A DNA stretch of 64,000 nucleotides, from contig DATKVC010000002.1 in the NCBI GenBank assembly GCA_035530275.1, forward strand, positions 1 through 64,000, written 5' to 3'. The translations under genes were made by a program, and so were the position numbers. Positions 1-8,996 of this stretch are shown here, in pieces. This stretch comes from CAIJMU01 sp035530275 (GTDB lineage Bacteria > Spirochaetota > Spirochaetia > Treponematales > Rectinemataceae). Below the pieces are notes generated by a model. It searched no databases, was not told where the DNA came from, and saw only the letters and a list, made by a program, of their open reading frames with translations. Position 1 is the first letter of the stretch. Each line of letters opens with the position of its first letter.

Positions 1-1
1 T

Positions 2-1432
2 GCGCCTTTTGTTGAGACCCCCTCTCCGGGCGTCGCCCCGATCGAAACCGCTCCCTCGATCTCCGCGGAGTTGCCCGCGGATTTGGATCTACTTCAAAAA
101 GCTGATGAGCAAAGAAGAGTCGCCAAGGCCCTCGAGTCGGAGAATTTGGCTGTCGAAGGAAAGACGAGCGCTTCGAAGGCGACTCCTTCTCCAACAACCG
201 AAAAGGTCGAAACGGAGCTGAGTTCATCGCAATTACCAGCTTTGCCCGCAGAGCCCATCGTCGCGGAAAAGCCTGGAGAGAGAATTCTGTCTTCAGCACA
301 GACGGAGCAGGTGCAAGTTCCCATACCGGAGATTGCGTTGGCTCCTGAAGCTGGATCGGCGCCGGAACCGGAGGTTGCGAAAGCCCCGACGTCGACGCCG
401 GAGATTGCGCCGGTAGTGGAGCCGGTAGTGGAGCCGGCGATGGAGCCGGCAGTGGAGCCGGCAGTGGAGCCGGCAGATGTGCCCGCGCCAGAGCCACTGC
501 CCGAGGCTTCGCTGAGGCAGGCGCCTGCGAATGTGGCGGCTCAAGTTCCGGCCCCGGCAATCCTTCCGGCACTAGCCTTCGCTGAGACATCAGAGCCTGA
601 TCCTATGCCGACAAGGGAGGCTGCACCTCAGCCATCTCTTGAAACCGCACCGATGGCTGACCTTGAACCCGAAGATGAACCCCAGATCGCGCGAGGGCAA
701 GCGTCCGAGGCTTCGCAGGTATCGGCGCCGGAGATAGTGCAGGCGCTAGCTTCAGATTCTCCACCCGCATCGGCGACGGCTGAGGCGCAAGCTGCGGCAA
801 GTCAGGAAAGCTCCACGACTGTCCAGACTCAATCCGAAGTGTCTCCGATGCCCGAGGCACCGGTCGCTTCGGAGATCGCTTCGGATCTTCGAAGCGCCCT
901 CATAATCGTGGGCCAGTGGACGATAGAAGGCGGACACGCGCGGCAGACCGACGGGGAAGCCTTTTTCGCGAAGCTCGCGATACCCGCGGTTCAAGCTCTC
1001 CAGCCTATCACCTATTCCTTCACTGCGAAGTCAGAGGCCAGGGGACGCGGCTGGGTCGGCCTAGGCGCCACGCTTTTCGCCCCGCGATCGGGTCTCATCA
1101 AGGGCTACGGTTCAGGCAATTCCCTGTTGATTTGGCTAACGCGGGATCCTGTCCATTTTGCGGAAAACATGACACGGCTCCAAGTCTACCGCTCGGTCAA
1201 CAGTTGGAAGATGGTCCTAATTGGTGAAACACCGGTGTCTGAATCCATATTCGATGCCAATCGCTTCGATATCGCCGTTGAACCATCAGGGGGAACGATA
1301 TCCGTTTCGCTCAATGGCTCGGAGCGTCTCGCGATGAAGGGCATCACCGGGCTCGAGGCGGGAGCCTTCGTCATTCTCCGGTCGCTCGACGGGGCTGATT
1401 TTGGCGATTTTCGGGCGGAGAGCAATAGATGA
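2..1432 (+). CDS. Pro/Ala/Glu-rich protein with C-terminal lectin-like domain (5'-partial)
   Basis: The reading frame is open to the left window edge, so the true start lies upstream. The first ~280 residues are low-complexity, with Ala-Pro-Glu, Val-Glu-Pro and Pro-Glu-Val motifs, and look like a flexible spacer. The last ~170 residues are ordinary globular sequence, beta-rich with alternating hydrophobics (around GQWTIEGGHARQTDG and RGWVGLGATLFAP). I read this weakly as a concanavalin A-like or sugar-hydrolase-like domain. No function can be named. The stop (1430-1432) lies 47 bases before the start of the large lipoprotein gene, so the two are probably cotranscribed. An envelope or periplasm-spanning role is inference from the spacer and the neighbour. 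Confidence 0.6.
   Translation, partial: APFVETPSPGVAPIETAPSISAELPADLDLLQKADEQRRVAKALESENLAVEGKTSASKATPSPTTEKVETELSSSQLPALPAEPIVAEKPGERILSSAQTEQVQVPIPEIALAPEAGSAPEPEVAKAPTSTPEIAPVVEPVVEPAMEPAVEPAVEPADVPAPEPLPEASLRQAPANVAAQVPAPAILPALAFAETSEPDPMPTREAAPQPSLETAPMADLEPEDEPQIARGQASEASQVSAPEIVQALASDSPPASATAEAQAAASQESSTTVQTQSEVSPMPEAPVASEIASDLRSALIIVGQWTIEGGHARQTDGEAFFAKLAIPAVQALQPITYSFTAKSEARGRGWVGLGATLFAPRSGLIKGYGSGNSLLIWLTRDPVHFAENMTRLQVYRSVNSWKMVLIGETPVSESIFDANRFDIAVEPSGGTISVSLNGSERLAMKGITGLEAGAFVILRSLDGADFGDFRAESNR
413..472 (+). repeat. 12-bp minisatellite, five units, in coding sequence
   Basis: Five head-to-tail copies of a 12-bp unit of the form GTAGTGGAGCCG (variants GCGATGGAGCCG and GCAGTGGAGCCG) encode repeated V-V-E-P / A-M-E-P / A-V-E-P. 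The unit is a multiple of three, so copy-number change would lengthen or shorten the spacer without breaking the frame. Confidence 0.85.
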
Positions 1433-1478
1433 TACGACGGGAAGGGAATCAGACGAGGCGGGAAAAATGGGGGGAGAC

Positions 1479-4400
1479 ATGTCGGAGAGGGAAGTGACTC
1501 AAGGGCCGATGAGCCTGGTTCGGTTGCTCGCAGTCGGCGCCCTGATCGGCGCCTTAACCCTTTCCTGTCATAACATGCTAACTGGTACCGACGTAACGAC
1601 CAAGGTTGGCGCCGATGTCGCCGCCGCGAACGCGGAAGTGATCACGATCACTGTCCGGACCGATTCCCTCAATCCAGGGGGAACACCCTCGCTTACCGGA
1701 CAGGTCTCGGAAAAAGTCGGTGTTTCATTTTCTCTCAGCTCGACCGTGCTCTCCGCCTACGCGTTCAAGAACTGGACCTGCACCGGCTCGGGCTCGGTGA
1801 CTTTTTCCGATCCCTCCTCCTCGACCACGACGGCGACGATCACCAAGGGATCGTCTGATATCGTCATCCAAGCGAACTACTATGTCAGGCCGATCTTGAA
1901 GATCAAGCCGATAGACGGCATCGACAACATGAACCGAAATGTTCCCATCGTGCTCTCGTTCACGAATCCCATGGATCCGGACACTGTAAGGCTCTCCGAT
2001 ATCAAGGTCGAGGAGCAAAGCCCCCTGAATAACTCGCCTTGGGTTGACAAGACTACGGACTATTTCACCGGGATCGACGTCAGCACCGACAAGCAGCAAT
2101 TCACCCTTCATTACGCCGTCGGTGCCGTGCTCGGGCCTTATTTCAATTATCGCATCACAGTCCAGCCGGCGATGAAGGACCTCAACGGCGTCTCGATGGT
2201 GGACAAGGTCGTAAGCGATTTTGCGACGGGAAGCAGCACGGACGATCAACCGCCGGTAATACAGAGCGTGTATGTATCGCGTAATGTGGTGGTTGCCGAA
2301 ACGAGCGTCACCACCAACGCTGCGTCAGTGTACCTGAAAGTCGACGCCATCGACAACACGGGATTGGTGCCGACCTTGACAATCAGCGAGTACATGGGCG
2401 ATTCCGCCGTCGGAATTCCAATAAGGAGCGACATTGTCCCGAATACGGCCGATGCCTTCCGGTGGACTTTGAAGACGGATCAGGGAGATGGTCTTCGCAC
2501 GATCACGGTCCAGGGCACCGATCCTTCGAAGAACACGACGACTCTCGACAAGGCCGGAATTGTCAAGGTGGTCTATGATACGACCAAGCCGAGCGAGCTT
2601 GCAATGGAAATTCCTGCGAGCGTGAAGGCTCCTAGCCAATCCGTATCCGTTTCAGCGATCGATGATCTTGCCGGCATCGCCACCTATGCGCTCAGCGGTG
2701 ACATCATCGCCGATGCAAGCGGTTCGGCTTCTCCACTTCTCTTCACCCTCAAGCCGGGGGATGGGACAAAGAATTTGACCCTGACGGTGACAGACAACGC
2801 CGGCAATATCTCCACCACGCAACGGTCGGTGTTCCTGGATACGACCCCTTCGACGGTGTCTGTTGGCGCGCCTTCGAGCAGCGGGAACATCGGCTACGCC
2901 CGGAACGGGAATAGCCTACTACTGCCATTTACGTTGTTCGAATCTGGATCCGGCATACAAGGGATGCCGGCGGTCACCATCGGGGGAAGGACGGCGATCG
3001 TTTCGGGAAGCTATCCTGATTATTCAGCGACTATCGCGATTTCCGCCAATGAAAGCTCGCTGGCTGAGGGCGTTCTCGCGTATACCATCGACTCGGTTGA
3101 CAATGCCGGAAACGTGATGACGCAAAAGGTAGCTTCGACAGGGATAACATACGACAGGACGTTGCCGACTGTGACGGGCCAAGCGCTATCCTCAAGCAAT
3201 GCCAGCCATACGTACGCGAAGAGCGGGGATATCGTGACGCTGAGCTTTACGCCGAATGACGCTAACTTGGCCCCAACGGCGAGCGTTGAGATGAAGGACT
3301 CCAGCGGAACGACGGTCTTCATGACGAATACCTCTGTGGCCGTGATGACCGGGACGGCCAATTCCATGGTTAATTTCACGACACCGACGGGGAATGACGG
3401 AATCGTTAAGTACTCGATCACGGTGACCGATCTCGCGGGGAACAGCGCAACAGTGTCGAGCGGGGCGACGAGCGAGGTGACGGTCGACAACACATTGCCG
3501 ACGGTGACGAGCCTGGGCATGACGTCGAGCAATGTGAACCATGCTTACGCGAAGAGCGGGGACATCGTGACGCTCGGCTTCACGCCGAACGATGCGCACC
3601 TGGCTTCGACGGCGAGCGTCGCAATGATGGACGTCGCTGGAACAACAGCCTTCGTCACAAACGCCTCTGTGGCGGTGACGAGCGGGACGGCCAATTCCAT
3701 GGTCAATTTCACGACGCCGACGGGGAATGACGGAACCGTTAAGTACTCGATCACGGTGACCGACCTCGCGGGGAACAGCGCAACAGTGACGAGCGGGGCG
3801 GCGAGCGAGGTGACGGTGGACAACATCGCACCGACAGTGACGAGCCTGGGCATTATGTCGAGTAACGCAAATCACGCTTATGCGAAGAGCGGAGATATTG
3901 TGACGCTCGGCTTCACGCCGAACGACGCGCATTTGGCCTCGACCGCGAGTGTCGCGATCATGGACTCAGCCGGAACTACGAGCTTTGCAGCGAATGGCTC
4001 GGTGGCAGTGACGAGTGGAATGGCCAATTCGACGGTGAGTTTCGCGACACCGGCAGGGAATGACGGGATCGTGAAGTACTCGATTATCGTATTCGATCTC
4101 GCGGGGAACAGCACGACGGCAATGAGCGGGGCGACGAGCGAGGTGACTGTGGACAACACCTTGCCTACGATAACAGGCCTGGGCCTGACGTCGAGCAACG
4201 CGAACCAGGCTTACGCGAAGAGCGGGGACATTGTGACGCTCGGTTTCACGCCGAACGACGCGCATTTAGCCTCGACGGCGAGTGTAGCAATGATGGACGC
4301 TGCCGGGACAAAAGCATTCGTCACAAATTCTTCGGTGGCGGTGACGAGCGGGATGGCCAATTCGACAGTGAGTTTCGCGACGCCGGCAGGGAATGACGGT

Positions 4401-6689
4401 TTCGTGAAGTACTCGATCACGGTGATCGATCTCGCGGGTAATAGCGCGACGGTGACGAGCGGGGCGGCGACCGACGTAAGGATCGACAATACCCTACCCA
4501 TGGTTCTGATTGGATCCCCAAGCCGAAGCTATGCAAAGAACGGAACCGAGGCGACATATCAGATTACTTTGGCGGATGAAACGGCGCTTTCGTCGAAACA
4601 CCTAACGAACTCGGACATCGTCTTGACGGGAAGCGCGGGGACAGCGACAAGCGGAGCGCCGATGGTGGCGGTGAGCGGTAGTGGGTCGAGCTACACGGTG
4701 ACGGTGACTGCGGGGAGCGCCGAAGGCACGGTGGGGGTCACGGTGAAGGCCGGTGGCGCGACCGATGCGGCAAACAACGGCTCGCTCGAGGAAAGCTCGA
4801 CGATGAGCTTCACGGTGGACAACACCAAGCCGACGGTGACGATCGGATCGCCAAGCGCCAGCTACGCGAAGAACGGGACTGGGGTGACTTATGTGGTCAC
4901 CTTCTCCGATGAACTACAGCTTTCATCCAAGCCGCTGACAACCTCGGACCTCATGCTGACAGGAACGGCGGGGACGGCGACAAGCGGAGCGCCGACGCTG
5001 GAAGTGAGCGGGAGTGGGCCGAGCTACACCGTGACGGTGACTGCGGGGAGCGCCGAAGGCACGGTCGGGATCACGGCGAAAACTGGAGGTGCGACCGATG
5101 CGGCAAACAACGGCTCGCTCGAGAAGAGCTCGACGATAAGCTTCGAGGTGGACAACACGCTGCCGACGGTGACGATCGGATCGCCGAGCGCGAGCTACGC
5201 CAAGGAATCGGCCACGATTACGTATGAGGTTACCTTCGCGGACGAGACGCACCTGTCGAGCCATAGCCTCGTGAAGGCGGACATCACGCTGACAGGGACG
5301 GCGGGGACGGCGACGAGCGGAGCGCCGACGCTGGAAGTGAGCGGGAGTGGGCCGAGCTACACGGTGACAGTGACGGCGGGAACAGCCGAAGGCACGGTGG
5401 GGATCACGGTGGCTGCGGAGAAGGCGAGCGACGGTGCGGGAAACAAGTCGCCCGAGAAGAGCTCGACGACGAGCTTCACGGTGGACAATCATGCGCCGGA
5501 CCTCATCTCCGATACGTCAATCACCGCGATTGCTAATTCCGACGGTACTATTTCATTGAGCTGGGATAATCCCTCGGATGGGGAGCTCGCGTTTACGTTG
5601 ATCAGCTGGTCTTCGGGAACTGCGACTGTGACGAGTCCTACAGCAAGCTACAAGACGCCGGTGCTCGGCCAGTCGAGCTACAACTTTCTTTTCCGGTCGG
5701 TCGACCTTGCAGGGAACGAAAACTCGGGAGTGACCAAATCAGGCGTAACGACCGATCAGACCTCGGTTGCGATCGCCTTTAGCTCGATCCCATCGATTTC
5801 CTACAGTGCTCTCGACGGCAAGCTTACAATTACCTATTCGATATCTTCAGGGATCCCGGCTTCCCTGATTTACTGGACATCGGACACTTTGACGCCGGCG
5901 GCAACCACGACGATTCCGGATCCCAATTCGGGCATGACAATCGACCTGGCAACGCCACCGGCCATTTTTGCCTTCTGCCTCGCAGATTCCTCGGACAAGA
6001 CGAGCATCTCCTACGCCTTCTCCTATGTTGATTCCAGCTATGGAGTCGGAAGCGCCAAGGCTCTCATCCCCGCCAAAGGGAACGTAAAGTACGTAATGCT
6101 ACGCTCCGGCCGGGCTCAATTCACCTCTGCCTCTCCGGTGCCTGCACGGTACAGTCCTCCCGCTCTGTGGTACCAGGCTCCGAGTTATCCCCTGCCGCTG
6201 GCAGTGCCTTCCACCCTTGCCGCTTTCCAGCCGACACAGGCCTCGAGGGCCAAGCCAGCAGCTCCGAAGGTGTCGACTCGAATCATCACTACTGGGTCAA
6301 CAGTTCTACTTCCTTCACACACGACCCAAACAACGGTCAAGTATCTTAAGCGGAACATCGACAATGCAGAAAACCAAACCATATCCTCAGTCGGTATGGA
6401 CCAAGTCTTCTCAGGTCAGGCCACCGTCGCTCAAAGTGGTTTACCGGCTCAGGCTCCTCTCGCTCTGTCGATGGTCGCGGTCGAATTCCAGACCCAGATC
6501 CCGTCGCGTTTGGCCTCGGAATCCACGAAAGCTAACTCGCCTCAAGCGGTAGCGAGGCCGATCGCCGCGACTCCGATACCAGGCGGCGACAAGGACACCG
6601 TCAGATTGATGCTCCCCATTCTCGATCTCTATCTTCGTCAAGAAGATGGGAAGATCGACGGGGCAGAAGGGGCGAACGATGTCCCTTGA
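1479..6689 (+). CDS. Giant surface lipoprotein with seven tandem Ig-like repeats
   Basis: 1736 residues. I choose the ATG at 1479 because a GGGGGGAG Shine-Dalgarno ends just upstream; ATG 1467 and ATG 1509 are also in frame. A lipoprotein signal follows: basic n-region, hydrophobic LLAVGALIGALTLS, lipobox Cys30. Next come an InlB-like beta-repeat region (about residues 55-140) and an SbsA/Big_5-like Ig domain (about 140-260, beginning PIDGIDNMNRNVPIVLSF). Further Ig-like domains follow, then seven 111-residue repeats (four of type A, three of type B), a fibronectin-like segment (about 1335-1430), and a Pro/Ala/Ser-rich tail without an anchor. Such stacks form stalks for adhesion or surface display, so adhesin is a reasonable guess; ligand and enzymatic activity are unknown. 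It sits between the PE-rich protein and the FecR protein. Confidence 0.75.
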   Translation: MSEREVTQGPMSLVRLLAVGALIGALTLSCHNMLTGTDVTTKVGADVAAANAEVITITVRTDSLNPGGTPSLTGQVSEKVGVSFSLSSTVLSAYAFKNWTCTGSGSVTFSDPSSSTTTATITKGSSDIVIQANYYVRPILKIKPIDGIDNMNRNVPIVLSFTNPMDPDTVRLSDIKVEEQSPLNNSPWVDKTTDYFTGIDVSTDKQQFTLHYAVGAVLGPYFNYRITVQPAMKDLNGVSMVDKVVSDFATGSSTDDQPPVIQSVYVSRNVVVAETSVTTNAASVYLKVDAIDNTGLVPTLTISEYMGDSAVGIPIRSDIVPNTADAFRWTLKTDQGDGLRTITVQGTDPSKNTTTLDKAGIVKVVYDTTKPSELAMEIPASVKAPSQSVSVSAIDDLAGIATYALSGDIIADASGSASPLLFTLKPGDGTKNLTLTVTDNAGNISTTQRSVFLDTTPSTVSVGAPSSSGNIGYARNGNSLLLPFTLFESGSGIQGMPAVTIGGRTAIVSGSYPDYSATIAISANESSLAEGVLAYTIDSVDNAGNVMTQKVASTGITYDRTLPTVTGQALSSSNASHTYAKSGDIVTLSFTPNDANLAPTASVEMKDSSGTTVFMTNTSVAVMTGTANSMVNFTTPTGNDGIVKYSITVTDLAGNSATVSSGATSEVTVDNTLPTVTSLGMTSSNVNHAYAKSGDIVTLGFTPNDAHLASTASVAMMDVAGTTAFVTNASVAVTSGTANSMVNFTTPTGNDGTVKYSITVTDLAGNSATVTSGAASEVTVDNIAPTVTSLGIMSSNANHAYAKSGDIVTLGFTPNDAHLASTASVAIMDSAGTTSFAANGSVAVTSGMANSTVSFATPAGNDGIVKYSIIVFDLAGNSTTAMSGATSEVTVDNTLPTITGLGLTSSNANQAYAKSGDIVTLGFTPNDAHLASTASVAMMDAAGTKAFVTNSSVAVTSGMANSTVSFATPAGNDGFVKYSITVIDLAGNSATVTSGAATDVRIDNTLPMVLIGSPSRSYAKNGTEATYQITLADETALSSKHLTNSDIVLTGSAGTATSGAPMVAVSGSGSSYTVTVTAGSAEGTVGVTVKAGGATDAANNGSLEESSTMSFTVDNTKPTVTIGSPSASYAKNGTGVTYVVTFSDELQLSSKPLTTSDLMLTGTAGTATSGAPTLEVSGSGPSYTVTVTAGSAEGTVGITAKTGGATDAANNGSLEKSSTISFEVDNTLPTVTIGSPSASYAKESATITYEVTFADETHLSSHSLVKADITLTGTAGTATSGAPTLEVSGSGPSYTVTVTAGTAEGTVGITVAAEKASDGAGNKSPEKSSTTSFTVDNHAPDLISDTSITAIANSDGTISLSWDNPSDGELAFTLISWSSGTATVTSPTASYKTPVLGQSSYNFLFRSVDLAGNENSGVTKSGVTTDQTSVAIAFSSIPSISYSALDGKLTITYSISSGIPASLIYWTSDTLTPAATTTIPDPNSGMTIDLATPPAIFAFCLADSSDKTSISYAFSYVDSSYGVGSAKALIPAKGNVKYVMLRSGRAQFTSASPVPARYSPPALWYQAPSYPLPLAVPSTLAAFQPTQASRAKPAAPKVSTRIITTGSTVLLPSHTTQTTVKYLKRNIDNAENQTISSVGMDQVFSGQATVAQSGLPAQAPLALSMVAVEFQTQIPSRLASESTKANSPQAVARPIAATPIPGGDKDTVRLMLPILDLYLRQEDGKIDGAEGANDVP
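3153..5483 (+). repeat. Seven tandem 333-bp coding repeats (types A x4, B x3)
   Basis: Unit boundaries, taken at the Asp-Asn codons that open each domain, fall at 3153, 3486, 3819, 4152, 4485, 4818 and 5151, and the next domain opens at 5484. Every unit is exactly 333 bp (111 codons). Units 1-4 (type A) share YAKSGDIVTLxFTPNDA and GNDGxVKYSI. Units 5-7 (type B) share SYAK, LTGTAGTATSGAP and SYTVTVTAGxAEGTVG. Nucleotide identity is high within a type. Confidence 0.92.
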
Positions 6690-6771
6690 TACTCTCCTGG
6701 CTATAACTTGCACCAGCGCCTCGCGATCGAATATGAGAAGGTCCGCGACCGGATTTTTATGGAGGTTTCCG

Positions 6772-7560
6772 ATGAAACGTGTTGTTATGATTCTTGCCTT
6801 GGCGTTCGTCGCTCTGTCGATCGGCGCCGCTCCCCTCGTAGTTTCCTGGGCTGACGGCAAAGTCGACCTTCAGCAAGGTGCGAATTGGGTTGAAGTCAGT
6901 CTAGGCGACAAATTCGATTCTTCGGCGACGCTGCGTCTCGGCGAAGGCTCGTCGGTGGAGCTTTCGGGCAACGGAAGGCGTGTCTCCATTACGGCCGCGG
7001 GAACCTATAGCCTTGCCGTCCTTTTCAAGGATGGTGCCATGACCCAAAAGGTGAAGGCCGACGTCCTTCAGAAACTGGGCAAGTTGGTCGATCCAAACGT
7101 CTCCTCCACAGAGTCGGCGGTGGGGGGAGTTCGAGGCGCGGCGATCCAGCCGTCCACGGAGACTATTACCTGGGCTAGTGATGACGCGGATGTTCCGGGA
7201 ATCATGGATGCGGGGCGAGCTCTCGTCCGAGTGGGGAAATACTCAGAAGCCGCCCTCAAATTCGACGAGGCTGCGCAGGCGGCCGCAGGCACCGACAAGG
7301 ACGCAGCTCAATACGCTGAAGCCTGGGCCCTTGCCGCGGATGGAAGCCAGGCTCGAGCTGTTGCGCTACTGCGCGCGATGCCAGATTTCGGAATCTGGGC
7401 GGGGCCGCGGGCCCTCCTTCTCGCTCGTCTCGATATCGATACCGGAGCCATGGCCGAAGCGACTTCCCTTCTCGATTCCGGACTCGCCGCGAATCTCTTC
7501 GTCGGCGACGATTTGCCGCTCGCGAAGGCGATGCTCGATGAGGCAAGGTCCTCTCCTTGA
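6772..7560 (+). CDS. Exported FecR-domain protein
   Basis: 262 residues from the ATG at 6772, chosen because GGAGG lies seven bases upstream and a signal peptide follows directly (MKRVVMILALAFVALSIGAA). Residues ~20-100 match the FecR fold as found in exported spirochaetal proteins: VVSWADGKVDLQ, a VxLGDKF turn and LRLGEGSSVELS. The rest (~140-262) is helical and TPR-like (DAGRALVRVGKYSEAALKFDEAA). Here FecR domains usually sit in secreted envelope proteins rather than in TonB signalling. It starts 82 bases after the giant lipoprotein and probably belongs to the same transcript. Function unknown. Confidence 0.7.
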   Translation: MKRVVMILALAFVALSIGAAPLVVSWADGKVDLQQGANWVEVSLGDKFDSSATLRLGEGSSVELSGNGRRVSITAAGTYSLAVLFKDGAMTQKVKADVLQKLGKLVDPNVSSTESAVGGVRGAAIQPSTETITWASDDADVPGIMDAGRALVRVGKYSEAALKFDEAAQAAAGTDKDAAQYAEAWALAADGSQARAVALLRAMPDFGIWAGPRALLLARLDIDTGAMAEATSLLDSGLAANLFVGDDLPLAKAMLDEARSSP

Positions 7561-7590
7561 GGGACTTTCCCTGCGCCAGCCTTCATCCCG

Positions 7591-8865
7591 TTAGGCTCCT
7601 GGAAGGGCGCGCACGATTTCCCCTCCCTTCACCACCACCGCGACCTGGTTCATCCCCACGTTGTAGGCCAAGTGCCGATACGAGGGGGCGTCGAGGATGA
7701 GGAGGTCGGCATTCTTGCCCGCCTCGATCGAGCCGACACTGTCGGCGAGGCCGAGTGCGGCGGCGCCTCCGAGGGTCATGGCGACAAGGGCTTCCTCGAG
7801 CGAGAGCCCGAGGTAGAGGACGGCGATCGAAAACATGAGCGGGATGGATTGGCTGTAGCATGAGCCGGGGTTTAAATCCGAGGCGAGAGAGAGGGCACAA
7901 CCTGAGTCGATAGCCCCGCGCGCGTCGGCATAAGGCTCTCTGAGGCTGAATGCGGTGAGGGGAAGGTTGGTCGCCACCACGCCCGCCCTGGCCATCTTAT
8001 CGAGATCGGCGGGATCGGCCTTGAGGAGGTGGTCGGCGCTCGTCGCGCCGAGTTCGGCCGCCAGGCCCGCGCCTCCGATGCGCTCGATTTCGTCGGCATG
8101 GAGCTTGAGGCCGAAGCCCATCGATGCGGCCGCCTCGAGGTATCGCCGCGAATCTTCGATCTCGAAGACTCCCTTTTCGCAGAATATGTCGCAGTAGCGC
8201 GCCAAGCCGCGCTCCTTCACCTCGGGCAGGACTTCGCCGATCACGAAATCGATGTAGGCCGAAGGCCTTCCCTGGAATTCGGGCGGAGTCGAGTGGGGGC
8301 CGAGGAAGGTGGGAACTATGTCGATCGCCTGTTCCTTTCCGAGGAGTCGCATCGCCTCGAGCTGGCGCAGCTCCGTGTCGCGATCGAGGCCGTAGCCGGA
8401 CTTGCCTTCGACGGTTGTGACGCCGAGTTCGAGCATGCGCCGAAGCCGCCCCCGACCGATGGTCACGAGTTCCTCGAGACCTGCCGCCCGCGTGGAGCTC
8501 ATGCTCGTGCGGATGCCGCCGCCCCGCCTGTGAATCTCCATATAGGGGAGGCCTCCGGCGCGCCAGAGGAACTCCTCGTCGCGGAAACCCGCGAAGATGA
8601 AGTGCGTGTGGCTGTCGACGAAGCCGGGCACGACGGCGCCGCCCTTGGCGTCGACCTTCGCGAGACCCTCGGCGCGGCGCGCGAGTCCGGGATCGGCGTG
8701 GAAGGCGGCCTCCGACCCTGCCCAGGCGATCTTGCCGTCGAGGATGAGGACGAGGGCGTCGCGGGTCACTTCGAGGCGGCCCATGGCTTCCTTGCCGCGG
8801 GGCGGCTCGAATCCGCGGGGGGTGGCGAGTTCGCCGATATTGGCGACGAGCATTCCGGCCTTCAT
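7591..8865 (-). CDS. hutI: Imidazolonepropionase
   Basis: 424 residues, the usual size for HutI. It hydrolyses 4-imidazolone-5-propionate to N-formimino-L-glutamate in histidine degradation, in the cytoplasm. The amidohydrolase metal motif is clear: VVPGFVDSHTHFIFAG with His86 and His88. Later family landmarks include KSGYGLD, KLHADEI, TSADHLL and SDLNPGS. The ATG at 8865 has GGAAGGAG just upstream. No hutH, hutU or hutG lies next to it, so the rest of the pathway must be elsewhere. It is divergent from the TetR gene at 8997, and the 131-bp gap holds that gene's palindromic promoter, which could also affect hutI. Confidence 0.93.
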   Translation of the reverse strand: MKAGMLVANIGELATPRGFEPPRGKEAMGRLEVTRDALVLILDGKIAWAGSEAAFHADPGLARRAEGLAKVDAKGGAVVPGFVDSHTHFIFAGFRDEEFLWRAGGLPYMEIHRRGGGIRTSMSSTRAAGLEELVTIGRGRLRRMLELGVTTVEGKSGYGLDRDTELRQLEAMRLLGKEQAIDIVPTFLGPHSTPPEFQGRPSAYIDFVIGEVLPEVKERGLARYCDIFCEKGVFEIEDSRRYLEAAASMGFGLKLHADEIERIGGAGLAAELGATSADHLLKADPADLDKMARAGVVATNLPLTAFSLREPYADARGAIDSGCALSLASDLNPGSCYSQSIPLMFSIAVLYLGLSLEEALVAMTLGGAAALGLADSVGSIEAGKNADLLILDAPSYRHLAYNVGMNQVAVVVKGGEIVRALPGA

Positions 8866-8961
8866 GGAGACTCCTTCCGATGCGGAATTACAGCATAGAT
8901 GGATGCGCGTCGGAAGGGCGCCCCCGTTTTGCCTCCCAGGCCTCCCCGCCGCAGGATAGAA

Positions 8962-8993
8962 TTGACAAAATAGACCGATCGGTCTATTTTGTC
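8962..8993 (+). promoter_or_regulatory. Sigma70-type promoter embedded in a 30-bp perfect palindrome
   Basis: A -35 TTGACA (8962-8967), a 17-bp spacer and a -10 TATTTT (8985-8990) make a good housekeeping promoter. Bases 8964-8993 are a perfect 15+15 bp palindrome centred on ACCGATCGGT, covering most of both promoter elements. The palindrome ends three bases before the ATG of the TetR gene. This is what an autorepressor operator should look like. The predicted start of transcription falls at or next to the ATG, so the mRNA would be leaderless. Confidence 0.8.
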
Positions 8994-8996
8994 GGC

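Noticed and set aside
3153..5483. CRISPR-like or transposon repeat array
   Set aside because: Units are in-frame protein domains of 111 residues without spacers; no short palindromic repeat is present anywhere in the window.
8880..8996. Extended start for the TetR gene at ATG 8880
   Set aside because: It would translate through the palindromic promoter, and the added residues are not part of the TetR fold.
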